A stretch of 64,000 nucleotides of DNA from NCBI GenBank assembly GCA_963575745.1, contig CAUYUJ010018713.1:73945-137944 (forward strand), in the 5' to 3' direction. Origin of the DNA: Prorocentrum cordatum (lineage: Eukaryota > Sar > Dinophyceae > Prorocentrales > Prorocentraceae). The notes below the pieces were generated by a model. The model was not told the origin of the DNA. It did not search any database and saw only the letters and a list, made by a program, of their open reading frames with translations. Numbering within the stretch: position 1 is the stretch's first letter; each line of letters starts with the position of its first letter. Both the position numbers and the translations under genes were made by a program. Below are positions 46,752-56,352 of the stretch, one piece after another.

Positions 46752-46942
46752 GGACGCCCGGACTGGCTGCGGAGTACAATGCCCGACGACAGACGCTGTC
46801 CAACACCGGCAGCGGCGGCCGCTGTTGGGCAGGCGGCCTCCTGTCTCAAATGGGCAACGCCCGCGGCCACACCGACAGCGAGCCCTGCTAGAAGTGAGCA
46901 TGACATGTTGCCGGTCTTTGTGCCCGTTCTCTCCGCATCCAT
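46752..46942. mobile_element. TIR-6 element, copy 3
   Basis: GAGTACAATGCCCGACGAC, CGGCGGCCGCTGTTGGGC and GACAGCGAGCCCTGCTAGAA match the other two copies. Its right end overlaps a 38-bp sequence that recurs after the adjoining E-5 element. Confidence 0.65.
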
Positions 46943-47106
46943 TGAATGGGGCCCTGGGACACACAAATAAATACACACAAATAAAAGGATTCCCAATGTT
47001 TTCTCAGATTTTCTGGGTTTTTGTCTCCCCCCCCACTTCCCATAGTTTCCCATATCTTCTGGGGAGTCGACGATTAATTGTGTCTGTGTGTTTTTTCCCC
47101 TCCTGA
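46943..47106 (-). mobile_element. E-5 element, copy 3, between 38-bp direct repeats
   Basis: GGGGCCCTGGGACACACAAA to TGTGTTTTTTCCCCTCCTGA. Direct repeats at 46905-46942 and 47107-47144 (ATGTTGCCGGxCTTTGTGCC start) are 36 of 38 identical, far longer than an ordinary target duplication. Confidence 0.78.
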
Positions 47107-47379
47107 ATGTTGCCGGCCTTTGTGCCCGCTCTCTCCGCATCCATCTCGATCGCTCCGATGCTCAGCTCGGGGGCGACGGCGGAGGCAAATAGCCCAGGCG
47201 AGAGCAGGACATGCATCCAGGGGCACCGATGGTCTAGGCATTCGGCGAGGATCCTGGGCGAATACGTGTAATGCCCGCCCCTGGGCCACTCGCCCTTACC
47301 GTCACTCCAGACCAGCAGCGCGGCGCGGGGGATCGACATGGATCCGACCGGCGGACATCGGAAACCAAGTCGGGAGAAG

Positions 47380-47545
47380 TCGCATCGGCGGAAATCGGCA
47401 ACCTAGCACGGCCTCCATCGAAGAAGCGGAGCCCAGATCGGAATCCGAGGTCGAATCGAATGAAGAATCGGAATCAGAACCGATCGCGAACTCGGAATCG
47501 ATCGAACTCGAACCGAATCGAGTCGCAGGAGTCACAGCGAGCCCT
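47380..47545. repeat. TCGGAATCG / GATCGAA-rich cluster
   Basis: Dense GAATCGGAATC, AGATCGGAATCC and GATCGAACTCG words, in no fixed period. Confidence 0.5.
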
Positions 47546-47744
47546 GCCTGGGTCGAGAATCGTGCCCGCCTTGCTGAGGAGCCAGCGGCCGGGGCTGGCC
47601 GGTGGGGGGGGGGTCTGGCAGATCTGGGGCGAGCCCAAGCGGTCAAAAGAAACCGACGCTGGGAAGCTGCGCCACAGGAGCCGCCAACGCGGCCGTGCGG
47701 TCTCTGCTGGACAGGAGCGCTCGCGCGCCATGCTTCTTTGTCAG

Positions 47745-47830
47745 GGAGGAGGAGGAAGGAGGAGGAGGAGGAGGAGGAGGCGGAGGAGGAGGAGGAGGAG
47801 GAGGAGGAGGCGGAGAGGGAGGAGAAATGG
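47745..47830. repeat. GGA microsatellite
   Basis: GGA triplets with GCG and AAG interruptions. Confidence 0.85.
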
Positions 47831-47854
47831 AAGGAGTGGGCCGCTCCCCAAACA

Positions 47855-48120
47855 CTTCCAACGGCCAGCTGCATGCCTTTGAACGCTGCCCCGTGTCACC
47901 AACTGTGCAAGAGGGAGCGGCTGTCTGCGCGGTGGCCGTCGCACAGCAGCGAAGGCCAGGAAGGCCGTACAAACAACTAGATGTGAATTGAGGGCTCCCC
48001 CAACAGGTCAAACGGCCAACACGATGCCGATGCCGTTGAATGCTGCCAGGTGTCTCCAACCGATGCCTTTGTATGCAGTGCTCGTGGCGCAGCAGTGAAG
48101 ACCAAGAAAGCCAGGACAAA
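47855..48120. repeat. two diverged ~145-bp tandem copies
   Basis: AACGGCCAGCTGCATGCC, GAACGCTGCC and GCACAGCAGCGAAGGCCAGG near 47855-47970 are matched by AACGGCCAACACGATGCC, GAATGCTGCC and GCGCAGCAGTGAAGACCA near 48010-48110. Confidence 0.55.
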
Positions 48121-48588
48121 AACCAAAAAAACTATGTATGATTAATAAGTGTGCCCGGCAGTCGCACCGCGAGCACCCACCACACACGCCGGCAGCTACA
48201 CACGAGCAGACAGCCAGGCAGCAGTGGAGCACCGAGGCCTACGCCTCTGCATGCCCCCCCCGCTGCCGAGCGAGTCCTAGCGTCGAGCCAGTATGTGCGC
48301 CGGGGAGATCAAATATAACCCTGGGGCCGACGCTGTGCCACGCTCCCAGGAGGCCTCTCCGTGGCCCTCTTCCTCCGCCTGTGGTGGCGCGCTCGACTTC
48401 GGCCACACGCGCTCGCTTCCACGGACGACTCGAGAGATTCGACAGTGGGTTCGCGGCAACGCGCTCGCCTGCAGCAAGCTCAGGGTGAAAGCTTTGCTCG
48501 CCAGCACCAGGGCTAACAACCCCTCGTATCCGATAGCACCGTGGAGGGAGCCACGGCGCAGACACGAGGTGAGGACGAGTGAATTAGC

Positions 48589-48764
48589 GGAGCAGTCGGG
48601 GAAGACAAAACACACAGACACAAGTAATCGTCGATCCCCAGGAAAGTATGGGAAGATATGGGAAGTGGGGGTGGAGACGCAAACCAATAACATATGCGAA
48701 CATATAAAGAATCCTGGGCTTTGTGCGTATGTGTGTGTGTGTGTGTGTCCCTGGGCCCCTTTAT
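48589..48764 (+). mobile_element. E-5 element, copy 4
   Basis: GGGGAAGACAAAACACACAG at the left, (TG)n, then GTCCCTGGGCCCCTTTA at the right. Flanks GAATTAGC and TATTAGCT share ATTAGC. Confidence 0.75.
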
Positions 48765-49027
48765 ATTAGCTATGGGCCGAACCCGAATCATCCTGCCTCC
48801 ATCCATCTTGTCCGTGCGCGCGAAGTGGAGGTGAATCACCTCAACACTCGGACAGGCGGAGAAAGAACCTCGGCCCAAAGCAGCCTGCCTGCGTCGGTCC
48901 GTCGATCGTTTCGTCGATCGATGTGGCTACAAAAAAAGCGGGGGGGCATTCTCAACTGTTGTCGAGTCGGTGCTTCCCGTATTCAATGTTTCTTCACCGC
49001 AGAGCGAGATCTTTGAATCTGCACGCC

Positions 49028-49973
49028 TCACTCGGAGTCGGTGTCCCCCAGCTCGCTGGAAGCATCCAAGACGTCGCTTGCGACGGCCTCAATCCTGTTC
49101 ACCCAGCTTGCATGGACGCCGAGGAGCTCGGCTGCGGTCTCCATCCACCCCTGCTCTTGGGCCGCACTGCTCAGGCGCTGGAATGTCTTGGCGCAAGGGG
49201 GCATGTCCGATTCGGCCATCTCCTTGTATTGGGTCGGGCATGTCCCCCTTCAGGCTGATTTTGGACGAAACATGAAACATAGTCAAAACATAGTTCAAAA
49301 ATGCACAGAAATTGTCAAAACATCGTCCCCATAACTATTTGTTGATTATTTCTGAATATTCCCCCCGTAGAGGGACACGCCCGACTTGATCCTTGTACAG
49401 CGTGACGGCCTTCCCGAGCCGCTCCGCCTCGATGTAGCAGCGGATCGGGTCGCGGCAGGCGCAAGGACTGGGCTGGGCGCACTCCTCGAAGATGTCCAGC
49501 GCCTCCCCTACCCTGCCGGCGGCGGTGCAGGCCCTGATCATCGCAGCGTTGGCCCTGCGGTCGGGGACGCACCCGAAGAGGGGCATCTGCCCGCGCACCT
49601 GCAGGGCCCGGTCGACCTGGCCGAGGCGGGCGCAAGCACGAAGGGCCCTGTTGAAGGCCGCGTCGTCGGGCGCCTGGCCCTGCTCCACCATCTCCTCGAA
49701 GGCGCGGAGCGCGGACTCAGGCGTGCTGCCCTCGCGCACCTCGCTGGCGAACCTCAGCCTGGCGCCAGCTCGATGCTTCCGCGCGTTGGCGCACCCGATG
49801 GCGTAGGTCAGCATGGGCATCAGGACGATCCAGAGCTCGACCGTCCCCTCGTCCTGGGTGACCTTGCTCAGGGCATATACCGCGACTAGCAGCGACATCA
49901 GCACGCCAATCTGCACGTCAGGGTCCCTGGCGAACGGCATCGAATTCGCCGCACGGCAAGATTCCTGCTGCAT
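49028..49973 (-). CDS. pentatricopeptide-repeat (PPR) protein, two exons split by a TIR-1 intron
   Basis: Exon 1 is 49973-49390 and exon 2 is 49220-49028 (TGA), 258 codons joined with the Glu codon split GA/G. PPR proteins are helical-repeat RNA binders, usually in organelles. From the Met at 49973: hydrophobic stretches at residues 23-38 and 47-61, then PPR repeats at about 86-103 (tail), 104-138 (AAFNRALRACARLGQVDRAL), 139-173 (AAMIRACTAAGRVGEALDIF), 174-206 and 207-241 (TFQRLSSAAQEQGWMETAAE). Repeat four runs across the junction (GKAVTLYKE / MAESDMPP), so its spacing is right only when 49221-49389 is removed. Read without splicing, exon 1 ends within the element at 49335. No targeting peptide is clear, and the start could lie further upstream. 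The hydrophobic pair is unusual for a PPR protein. Small repeat number; RNA target unknown. Confidence 0.8.
49229..49389 (-). mobile_element. TIR-1 introner-like element, copy I, inside the PPR gene
   Basis: 161 bp, plus-strand ends TTGGGTCGGGC and GCCCGACTTGA. TCCTTGTA at 49221-49228 and 49390-49397 is a perfect 8-bp target-site duplication. On the gene (minus) strand the duplicate reads TACAAGGA. Splicing AAG/GATCAAG...CAATACAAG/GAG gives a GA-AG intron of 169 nt and restores TACAAGGAGATG in frame. GA donors with AG/G acceptors are known in dinoflagellates. The right-hand duplicate thereby supplies AAG before the donor and the left-hand one AAG at the acceptor. Confidence 0.9.
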
Positions 49974-50039
49974 CCTGTTGCGACTGGTCTGTGCGCAGGC
50001 GCCCAGACGTTAGATCGAATATACGAGAGTGCCTGAGCC

Positions 50040-50275
50040 CAGAAGGATTGAGTATGAATGGGTACGGTCCTTCGTGCCTCTTGGGGCCTCTCTTGGGGCC
50101 CAGCTTGCGTTTCTACCAGCCTCGTGGGTCCATTGTGTGACCCTCCAAGTCCACCTAGGGCCTCCTTTGGAGTCCTCTTGGAAAGTCTTGCGGGCCTCTT
50201 GAATGCCATTAGGGTGCCTCTTGGGCTCGCTTGAGCCGTCCTGGTTTGGCTTCTGGACGTTTGCCAACGCACGCC
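50040..50275. repeat. CCTCTTGG-type degenerate repeat
   Basis: CCTCTTGGGGCCTCTCTTGG and TGCCTCTTGGGCTCGC words, continuing the CCAAGAGG theme in reverse orientation. 50280-50630 beyond it has nothing recognised. Confidence 0.5.
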
Positions 50276-50632
50276 GATGATGTTATATACTACCTGCCTG
50301 ACGCACCGTATTCAGACCTGCGAAGATCAGATGACTCTTGGGCGTGTGAATTGAAACGGATGTGGTTCTAATCATGCCATATGCCTGTGCACCGATGCGC
50401 GATCAATGGAGCATTCGACCGCCGTTGCACCGCAGACGTGCATCTTGCCGCTGGGACCCTGGCCTACACTCAGCCATAGACCACACGACTCTAATCACTG
50501 ATGGTCCGTACTATTCACGGTGCCGCCACACGTGCCGTGCCTTGTGGGAACGACACACAAAGGCCCCCCCATACTCGGGCTGTGCTGGACCACCGTGTGC
50601 AGCATCACCGCATAACAACGAGATAGCTAACT

Positions 50633-50924
50633 CCGCCGACTCTGTCGGCGCGTGTGAGGGGCTTCTCCATTCGAATCGCTTCACGACGGCCCAAGAGGCC
50701 TCAGATGATACAACTCGGTCGAAGAGGCCTCCAGGAGAGACCCCACCCAGCCCAAGAAAGCCCCAAGACAGCCCAAGACGCCCCCAAGACGGCCCCAAGA
50801 CGGGCCCAAGAAGCTCTCCGGATGCCCCCAAAGGGTCCTTCTGCTCTTCCTCCTCCTCCTCCTCCTTCTCCTTCTCGTCCTCGTCGTCTTCAGGGTCGGC
50901 GGCACCAGCCGCAAGGCCTTCTCA
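50633..50924. mobile_element. TIR-2 composite element, copy 3 (short)
   Basis: CCGCCGACTCTGTCGGCGCG left, CAGGGTCGGCGGCACCAGCC then GCAAGGCCTTCTCAATA right. Only 292 bp, with CCAAGA-type repeats and a short CCT run as cargo. Confidence 0.6.
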
Positions 50925-51085
50925 ATACATCTATCTCTGGGTCTGTGCTGTCTTTGATACCCTGTAAGCCGACACGCAGGAAGATCCGCGGGCCCCCGGG
51001 GGGGCCAACAAGCTGCGATGCGGGTGTCTTCCGAGTCCCTGCGCCGTTTCCAATTTCCTCGTCCTAGTTGTGGATGTTATATAAT

Positions 51086-51264
51086 TACAGGCGGGGCGTT
51101 GACCTAAGGAACCCAAAATAAGGAACGAGGCCCCTTTTTTCCATAAATTCAACCTCGATTTCCCATCGAAAACCAAAGGAAAACCCGAAGCAAACTTTGA
51201 AGCAATCAAGGAACACGGAGCCCCTCCCCAACGAAAAGGGTTCCTTCTTCAGGGCCCCGACTGT
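51086..51264. mobile_element. TIR-3 element, copy 3
   Basis: TACAGGCGGGGCGTTGACC left, GAAAAGGGTTCCTTCTTCAG and GGCCCCGACTGTA right, 179 bp. No clear flanking duplication. Confidence 0.78.
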
Positions 51265-51464
51265 AGTTCCACGGCTGCAATGACCGAAGTCCGCGCGAGG
51301 AGCCCGAAAACCGCCCCGTTCCTCTCCCCGCTGGGGGCTCTCAGGATTCCTGGGGGTACCTTGGGACACACAATATACTATAAACTCGCGCTCCCGAGGC
51401 CAGCAGCTTCGCGCTCCCCAACCCATGACCCCCTTCAAAAGGTCTGCAACTAGCGCGCTCCGGA

Positions 51465-52265
51465 AGCCTTCAACATGAATTGCACCAAGCTCACGCTCCT
51501 CAAGCCACAACGCATAGCACATTGCAACCGACTCGTGCCCCAGAGGCCACAACCTTCAGGACCTGACATCACGCTTACGCCCCCGAAGCCAGAAGCCTCC
51601 GCACAGTACGGCAAGTTCGGCGCTCCCGACGCCACGGCCCATGATGAATTGAACCGGGCTCGCGCCGCCCAAGGCCACAACCCGCGGCACCTTGCGCAAG
51701 ACTCGCGCCCACAGGGCCACAACCTTTAGGACCTTGCGGCAAGCTTGCGCCCCCGAAGCCACACACCTTCGCACGTTACGACACCTTTGGCACCCCCGAT
51801 GCCACGGCCCATGTTGAGCTGCACCAGGTTCGCGCCTCCCCAAGCCACCTAGGGCTCCCAACTTCGCGCTTCGCGCTCCGCGAAGCGCGAAGCGCGAATA
51901 ACTTCGCGCCCTCGCGCCGCCCCCCCAAAGGGAGAAAAGGAGGACGAGGAGGAGGGGGGAGAAGGAACGAGGACCGCGAAGCGCGAAGCGCGAATAACTT
52001 CGCGCCCTCGTGGGAGCCCTTGTTGCAAAAGGTCCGCGCCCCAGGACCTTGCAACGAGCTCGCGCCCCCGAACCAACAGGCCTTCGCACATGGCGGGCAC
52101 CTCTGGCGTCCCCGATGCCCATGACGCACCGCACCAGGCTCGCGCTCCACAGGCCACACAACCCACCACATTGCATCAGGCTCGCGCCCCCGAAGCCGCA
52201 GCCGTCAGGACCTTACCACAAGCCTGCGCCCCGAAACCACAAGTGAGCATGGAATGCCCCGCTTT
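51465..52265. repeat. degenerate GCTCGCGCCCCCGAAGCCAC tandem field
   Basis: Units of roughly 35-45 bases carrying CTCGCGCCCCCGAAGCC, AAGGCCACAACC and CCTTGCGxCAAG. Inside are GCGCGAA-rich blocks at 51858-51920 and 51972-52015, including a perfect 14-bp hairpin at 51862-51892. Confidence 0.6.
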
Positions 52266-52434
52266 TCACAACAGCAGAAAGAGCACGGACGGCTGCGGAG
52301 GCAAACGTGCTTGCTAAGACCTTCAGGGCTCCAGAGTTCTAAAGTCTAGACGCTTCGCGTAACCCACCAACCCATCCAGACACGATGCCCAAAGGATTTG
52401 CCTCGATCAGGAAAGTGGGCCGCACGAAGATGAA

Positions 52435-53335
52435 AAAAGGGTCCCTCTTGGAGCGCTCTTGGGACACTCTTAGGCGCTCTTGAGGCCATCTTGGGGCTCT
52501 CTTGCGTCTTGAGGGCCTCTTGGCGGTCCTGGGGGACTCTTGGACCGTATTGGAGAGCCTCTTGGGGCCTCGTGCGGGTCTCTCGGGAGCCTCTTGGAGG
52601 CATGTTGGGCACCTCTTTGGGCCTCCTGGGCGCCTCTTGGGGTCCTCTTGAAGCGCTCAAGGGGGCCTTGGGAGCGCTCTTGGGGCCAACTAGGAGCACA
52701 TCGACCACACCAAAAGGGGCCATTACTTAGCGTTGCCCCTCGGGAACCCCCAACGTCGCCTCTTGTGGCGCTCTTGGGGAGCAATTGGGCGCTCTCGGGG
52801 GCCGTCGTGGGGCTCTCTTGAGCCTCTCTTGAATCCTCTTGGCCCATCTTGGAGCCATCAAGAGGCATCGGATGGCCATCGGAAGCGCAACGGCGAGAAA
52901 GCAACACACATTGATTTGCCAAAGGTTTTGCAGCGATGTTGCCCTCTTCGGGGCCTCCTGGGGAGCTCTTTGGCCACTTGGAGCCGTCTGCCTCTTGAAG
53001 CATCTTGGGAGCCACCTGGGGGCATCTTGGGGTATCGTGGAGGTCATCTTGGGCTCTCTCAGGCGCTCTTGGGATCAACTTAATCAGTCCCCCCCCCCCC
53101 AGGGCGCCAACATGTGGCCAACGCCCGATTGAAATCAATGATTTGGGCATTCTCGCCGAGGCCTCTTGGGGCGTCTTGGGAGCCTATGGGGGGCCTCTTG
53201 GGGGTCTTCGGGGGGCCTCTTGGGGGCATCCTGGGGGCCTCTTGGGGGCCTTTCGGGCCTCCTGGGCACCCCTTGGGGCTCTCTTGGACCGCCCTTGGGA
53301 GCCTTGGAAACATCTTTGGACCATTTAGGAGGGTA
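52435..53335. repeat. CTCTTGGGGCC-type degenerate repeat, largest field
   Basis: About 900 bases dominated by GCCTCTTGGGGxxC 12-15-mers in one orientation, with a ~100-base unlike stretch near 52860-52930. Open frames such as ASWGPLGGLLG repeats follow from it. Confidence 0.65.
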
Positions 53336-53399
53336 TCGATCAAACAAGAGGGAAGCTTTACTTAGTGGTGACCCCCAAGAAGCCAAAGTGGAGCCAAAA

Positions 53400-54050
53400 C
53401 CTTACCAAACAAATAAAACGTTGGCTTCCTCACCGAGGCCGCCCTGGACGCTCTGACACGTCGCGACCGGCCCCGCCCAGGTCCAGGGAAGGGGGCGGGG
53501 GCAGGGGCAAGCCCCTCTCCTAAGGGGAAGAGGGGCAGATGGAAGAAAAAACACCTTAGACCACCCACGGTTTAAAGGGCTGTTGGGATAAGCGTCAAGG
53601 GGGGCCCGAAATGCGCCGGCCCCCTCGGGCCAGGGCGCGTCTCTGACCCGCGCGCCAGTCCATCGCAAAACAACTCGCGGCCAACCGACGCGGGCTAGCC
53701 ATCGCTTCCACCGTCTAGCTCGGGTATCGAGGTAGCGGAGCGCGGCGATGCACTCAGTCGAACGCCACGCGGCACTGGCGCAAACCTCAACGAATGACAT
53801 CGACGTCTCCAGCGCACGCGGTGGTCGCGATCTGGAGGGCGGGGCCGTGGCTTGAGCTGGGCCCCCCGCGCGGTCGCCACCGTCGCGCAACTCTGGGCCG
53901 CCGCGTCATTGGACCCGCCTCCTCTCCTCTGGAACGGCGGCGGGAATCTCGCGCGCCCTCGTCCGTCGCGCCCCCGGGGGCATGGCCTTCAGGTGTCGCT
54001 CGAGGGTTGCTCTGTCGATGGCTTCGGTCAGCGCCGCTGGCGGGTCCTGT
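53400..54050. other. intergenic, no gene recognised
   Basis: GC-rich non-repetitive sequence with frames on both strands but no domain or consistent coding bias. Confidence 0.35.
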
Positions 54051-54057
54051 TTGCCTG

Positions 54058-54342
54058 GAAGGAGGAGGAGGAGGAGGAGGAGGAGGAGGAGGAGGAGGAG
54101 AAGGGAGGAGGAGGAGGGAGGAGGAGGAGGAGGAGGAGAGGGGAGGATGGAGGAGGAGGAGGAGAGGAGGAGGAGGAGGATGAGGAGGCGGAGGATGATG
54201 ATGAGATGAGGAGGAGGAGGAGGAGGAGGGAGGAGGAGGAGGAGGGAGGAGGAGGAGGAGGAGGAGGAGGAGAGGAGGAGGAGGAGGAGGAGGAGGAGAT
54301 GGAGGAGGAGGAGGGAGGAGGAGGAGGAGGAGGAGGAGGCTC
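54058..54342. repeat. GGA microsatellite
   Basis: GGA/GAG triplets with GAT and GCG interruptions over ~285 bases. 54345-54850 beyond it contains no recognised gene. Confidence 0.9.
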
Positions 54343-54854
54343 TCGTTGGCGCTGGCCGATTGGATCCACGAGCGCCCCGCATACGAGCGCCTGATCTTCC
54401 CACTCCCATCGGCGTTGGCAGATCCCTACGGCAGCACTGGAATCGGCCCCGGCCTCTAGCCTCAACGAATGCTTCGCGGACGGTTCTCTTGGCGGAACAT
54501 TGTATAAACCAAACAAAAATGTGAGAAATGGACGTCGGTTTTTCTAAGGTCGTGATCGATTCGACTATAAATTTTGTTTGCGTGTGGATTTCCTAGGTGC
54601 GTAGTTGCAGTATTATTATGATTGTTGTGTCGAGCAGCTTTTTAGCTTATCTGCAGTCCCCGTGCAGCCCGAGCCCCAGGTCGCGAGCATGGAACTTGAT
54701 GCCTAGTGCCCGACTGCGCGCCTTCGTCACTCCGCAGATGTCTGGCCCGCCGCTGCCCGGGCCGATAGGGGACCTGCGCGCTCGAACTGGTGCGCCACAG
54801 GTGCTGCCCGAACGTCGCGATGGTCCCTGAAGTCGACCTCCAAATCAATGGGTA

Positions 54855-55032
54855 CTCCAGATTTCGTAATAAAGGGAGGGGGGTCTCATTTCGGGGGGGG
54901 TCTCTTCCAGGCTATCTTGGAGGGCCTGGGGGGTCTGGGGACGATGTTTTAGAGGGTTCTCCCACGGGGGAAGTCTGAAATGGCTTGTCTTGGAGGGTCC
55001 AGACCCCCTCCCTTTTATTACGAAATCTGGAG
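54855..55032. mobile_element. TA-7 MITE, copy 3
   Basis: CTCCAGATTTCGTAATAAAG to CGAAATCTGGAG, 178 bp. TA precedes the left end; the right end is followed by TG, so one side of the TA duplication has mutated. Same orientation as the 14458 copy and closely similar to it. Confidence 0.88.
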
Positions 55033-55745
55033 TGAACAGTCCTGTCCGCGTCGCTCAGAGCCACGGTGGCCCTCGGAAGCTTCTGGCGCCGCCTGGCCCA
55101 CGTCGGCGTCGGAGCGTGGATCAGGCACCGAACGCGCCGCTTCAGCATGCGTTGGTGTCGGACGGTAGGGTGGGCCATTCCTCGGGCCGCCCTCTTCGCA
55201 ACAGACTCCAAGTCGGGGCGGTCCTGGGCCGGGGGGCCCAGTCGTGTGACCGCGCTCCTGCAGATGCCCGATTCCGGCACGACTGGCGCCAGCGCGGTAT
55301 CAGGGTCGACAAGTATCTTCTCGCGTGGCCGCGCCCATCGTCTGCTGGCTGAAACCGGGCTGCAGCGTCAGCACCTCTCAGTGGCGCGGGCAAGCTACTC
55401 TATTCGCCCCTGGCCACCAACTCCTGCAGGAGCCCACCGCGTCGCCCAATTGTGGGTCGCCATGGACTTCCGATCCCAAGGTCGCGGGCCCATCATCCCG
55501 CGATCTCTGACGATGAACGCGATGCCCATATGCCACTTCATTCGCCTGCGCTGGCGCCTCGGGCCCATAAAACTAAGGAGGTCGACGGGATGCAGGAAGC
55601 GCAGGCGCCGTGCCAGCAGCGAGAAGATACAGTGATGATGGGCTCCTCGCGTAGCTCATGCCTCCTCGTTGACCGACTGGACCTCGAACTCGCGACTCTG
55701 GCTCACCGACTTGGCCTCGAAAGCAATAACCGTGCAAGCGTCGCT

Positions 55746-56042
55746 TCAACCGTAAAGCCTTGTCCGCCGCATGATCAGAGTGTCCTGCTGGAATCTCTGC
55801 ATGCAACTCCTCTTCGCGTCAATGCGCTGGCGCGTGCGGCTGATTTCCCAGAACGCGAGCGCGATGTCCTCCTCTGGTTCCTGCTGCGTCGCCATGGCCC
55901 CCGTCGTCGCAGCCGCGGGCGCCAGCATATGCAGCGTGCGAGTGGCATCCAGAGGTGGTGACGCGCTGAAGACCGCTCCGCTGCCCTGGGCGTCCAAGGC
56001 GCTGCGCGCTTCGTCTACATCGCGACCGGCCGGGATCGGCAT
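55746..56042 (-). CDS. hypothetical short minus-strand frame
   Basis: 98 codons from a Met at 56042. The composition is protein-like (AGRDVDEARSALDAQGSGAV, EPEEDIALAFWEISRTRQR) and G-starting codons predominate, but there is no recognisable domain. Minus-strand frames upstream (56239-56015) have similar composition in another phase. It may be a downstream exon of the 56353-57580 gene, a separate small gene or chance. Confidence 0.25.
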   Translation of the reverse strand: MPIPAGRDVDEARSALDAQGSGAVFSASPPLDATRTLHMLAPAAATTGAMATQQEPEEDIALAFWEISRTRQRIDAKRSCMQRFQQDTLIMRRTRLYG

Positions 56043-56352
56043 CTCCTGGACTCGCCTGACCCCTTGTTCGCGTCGGCCCGGCGAACCACTTCCGAGTCAG
56101 CGCCCGCCTGCGCGTCGATTCCGCGGCGCGCTCTTTGCCCCTCGCAGGAGGTCTCGATCGGCGCGATTCCCTTCAGGCAGGGGTCGGGGGGTTCGCGCCC
56201 GCATGCCCCCGATGGGCGCGCCCATGGCCCCCTCGGCAATCCGCGAGAAGACGCCGGGCCCGAGCCGCGCGCCCCGCCCGCGCACCCGCTCGCCGACCGG
56301 CAAGATCAGCGCCTACTCACCGAACTCAGCCGCAGCCCGTCAGCAGGGCACC

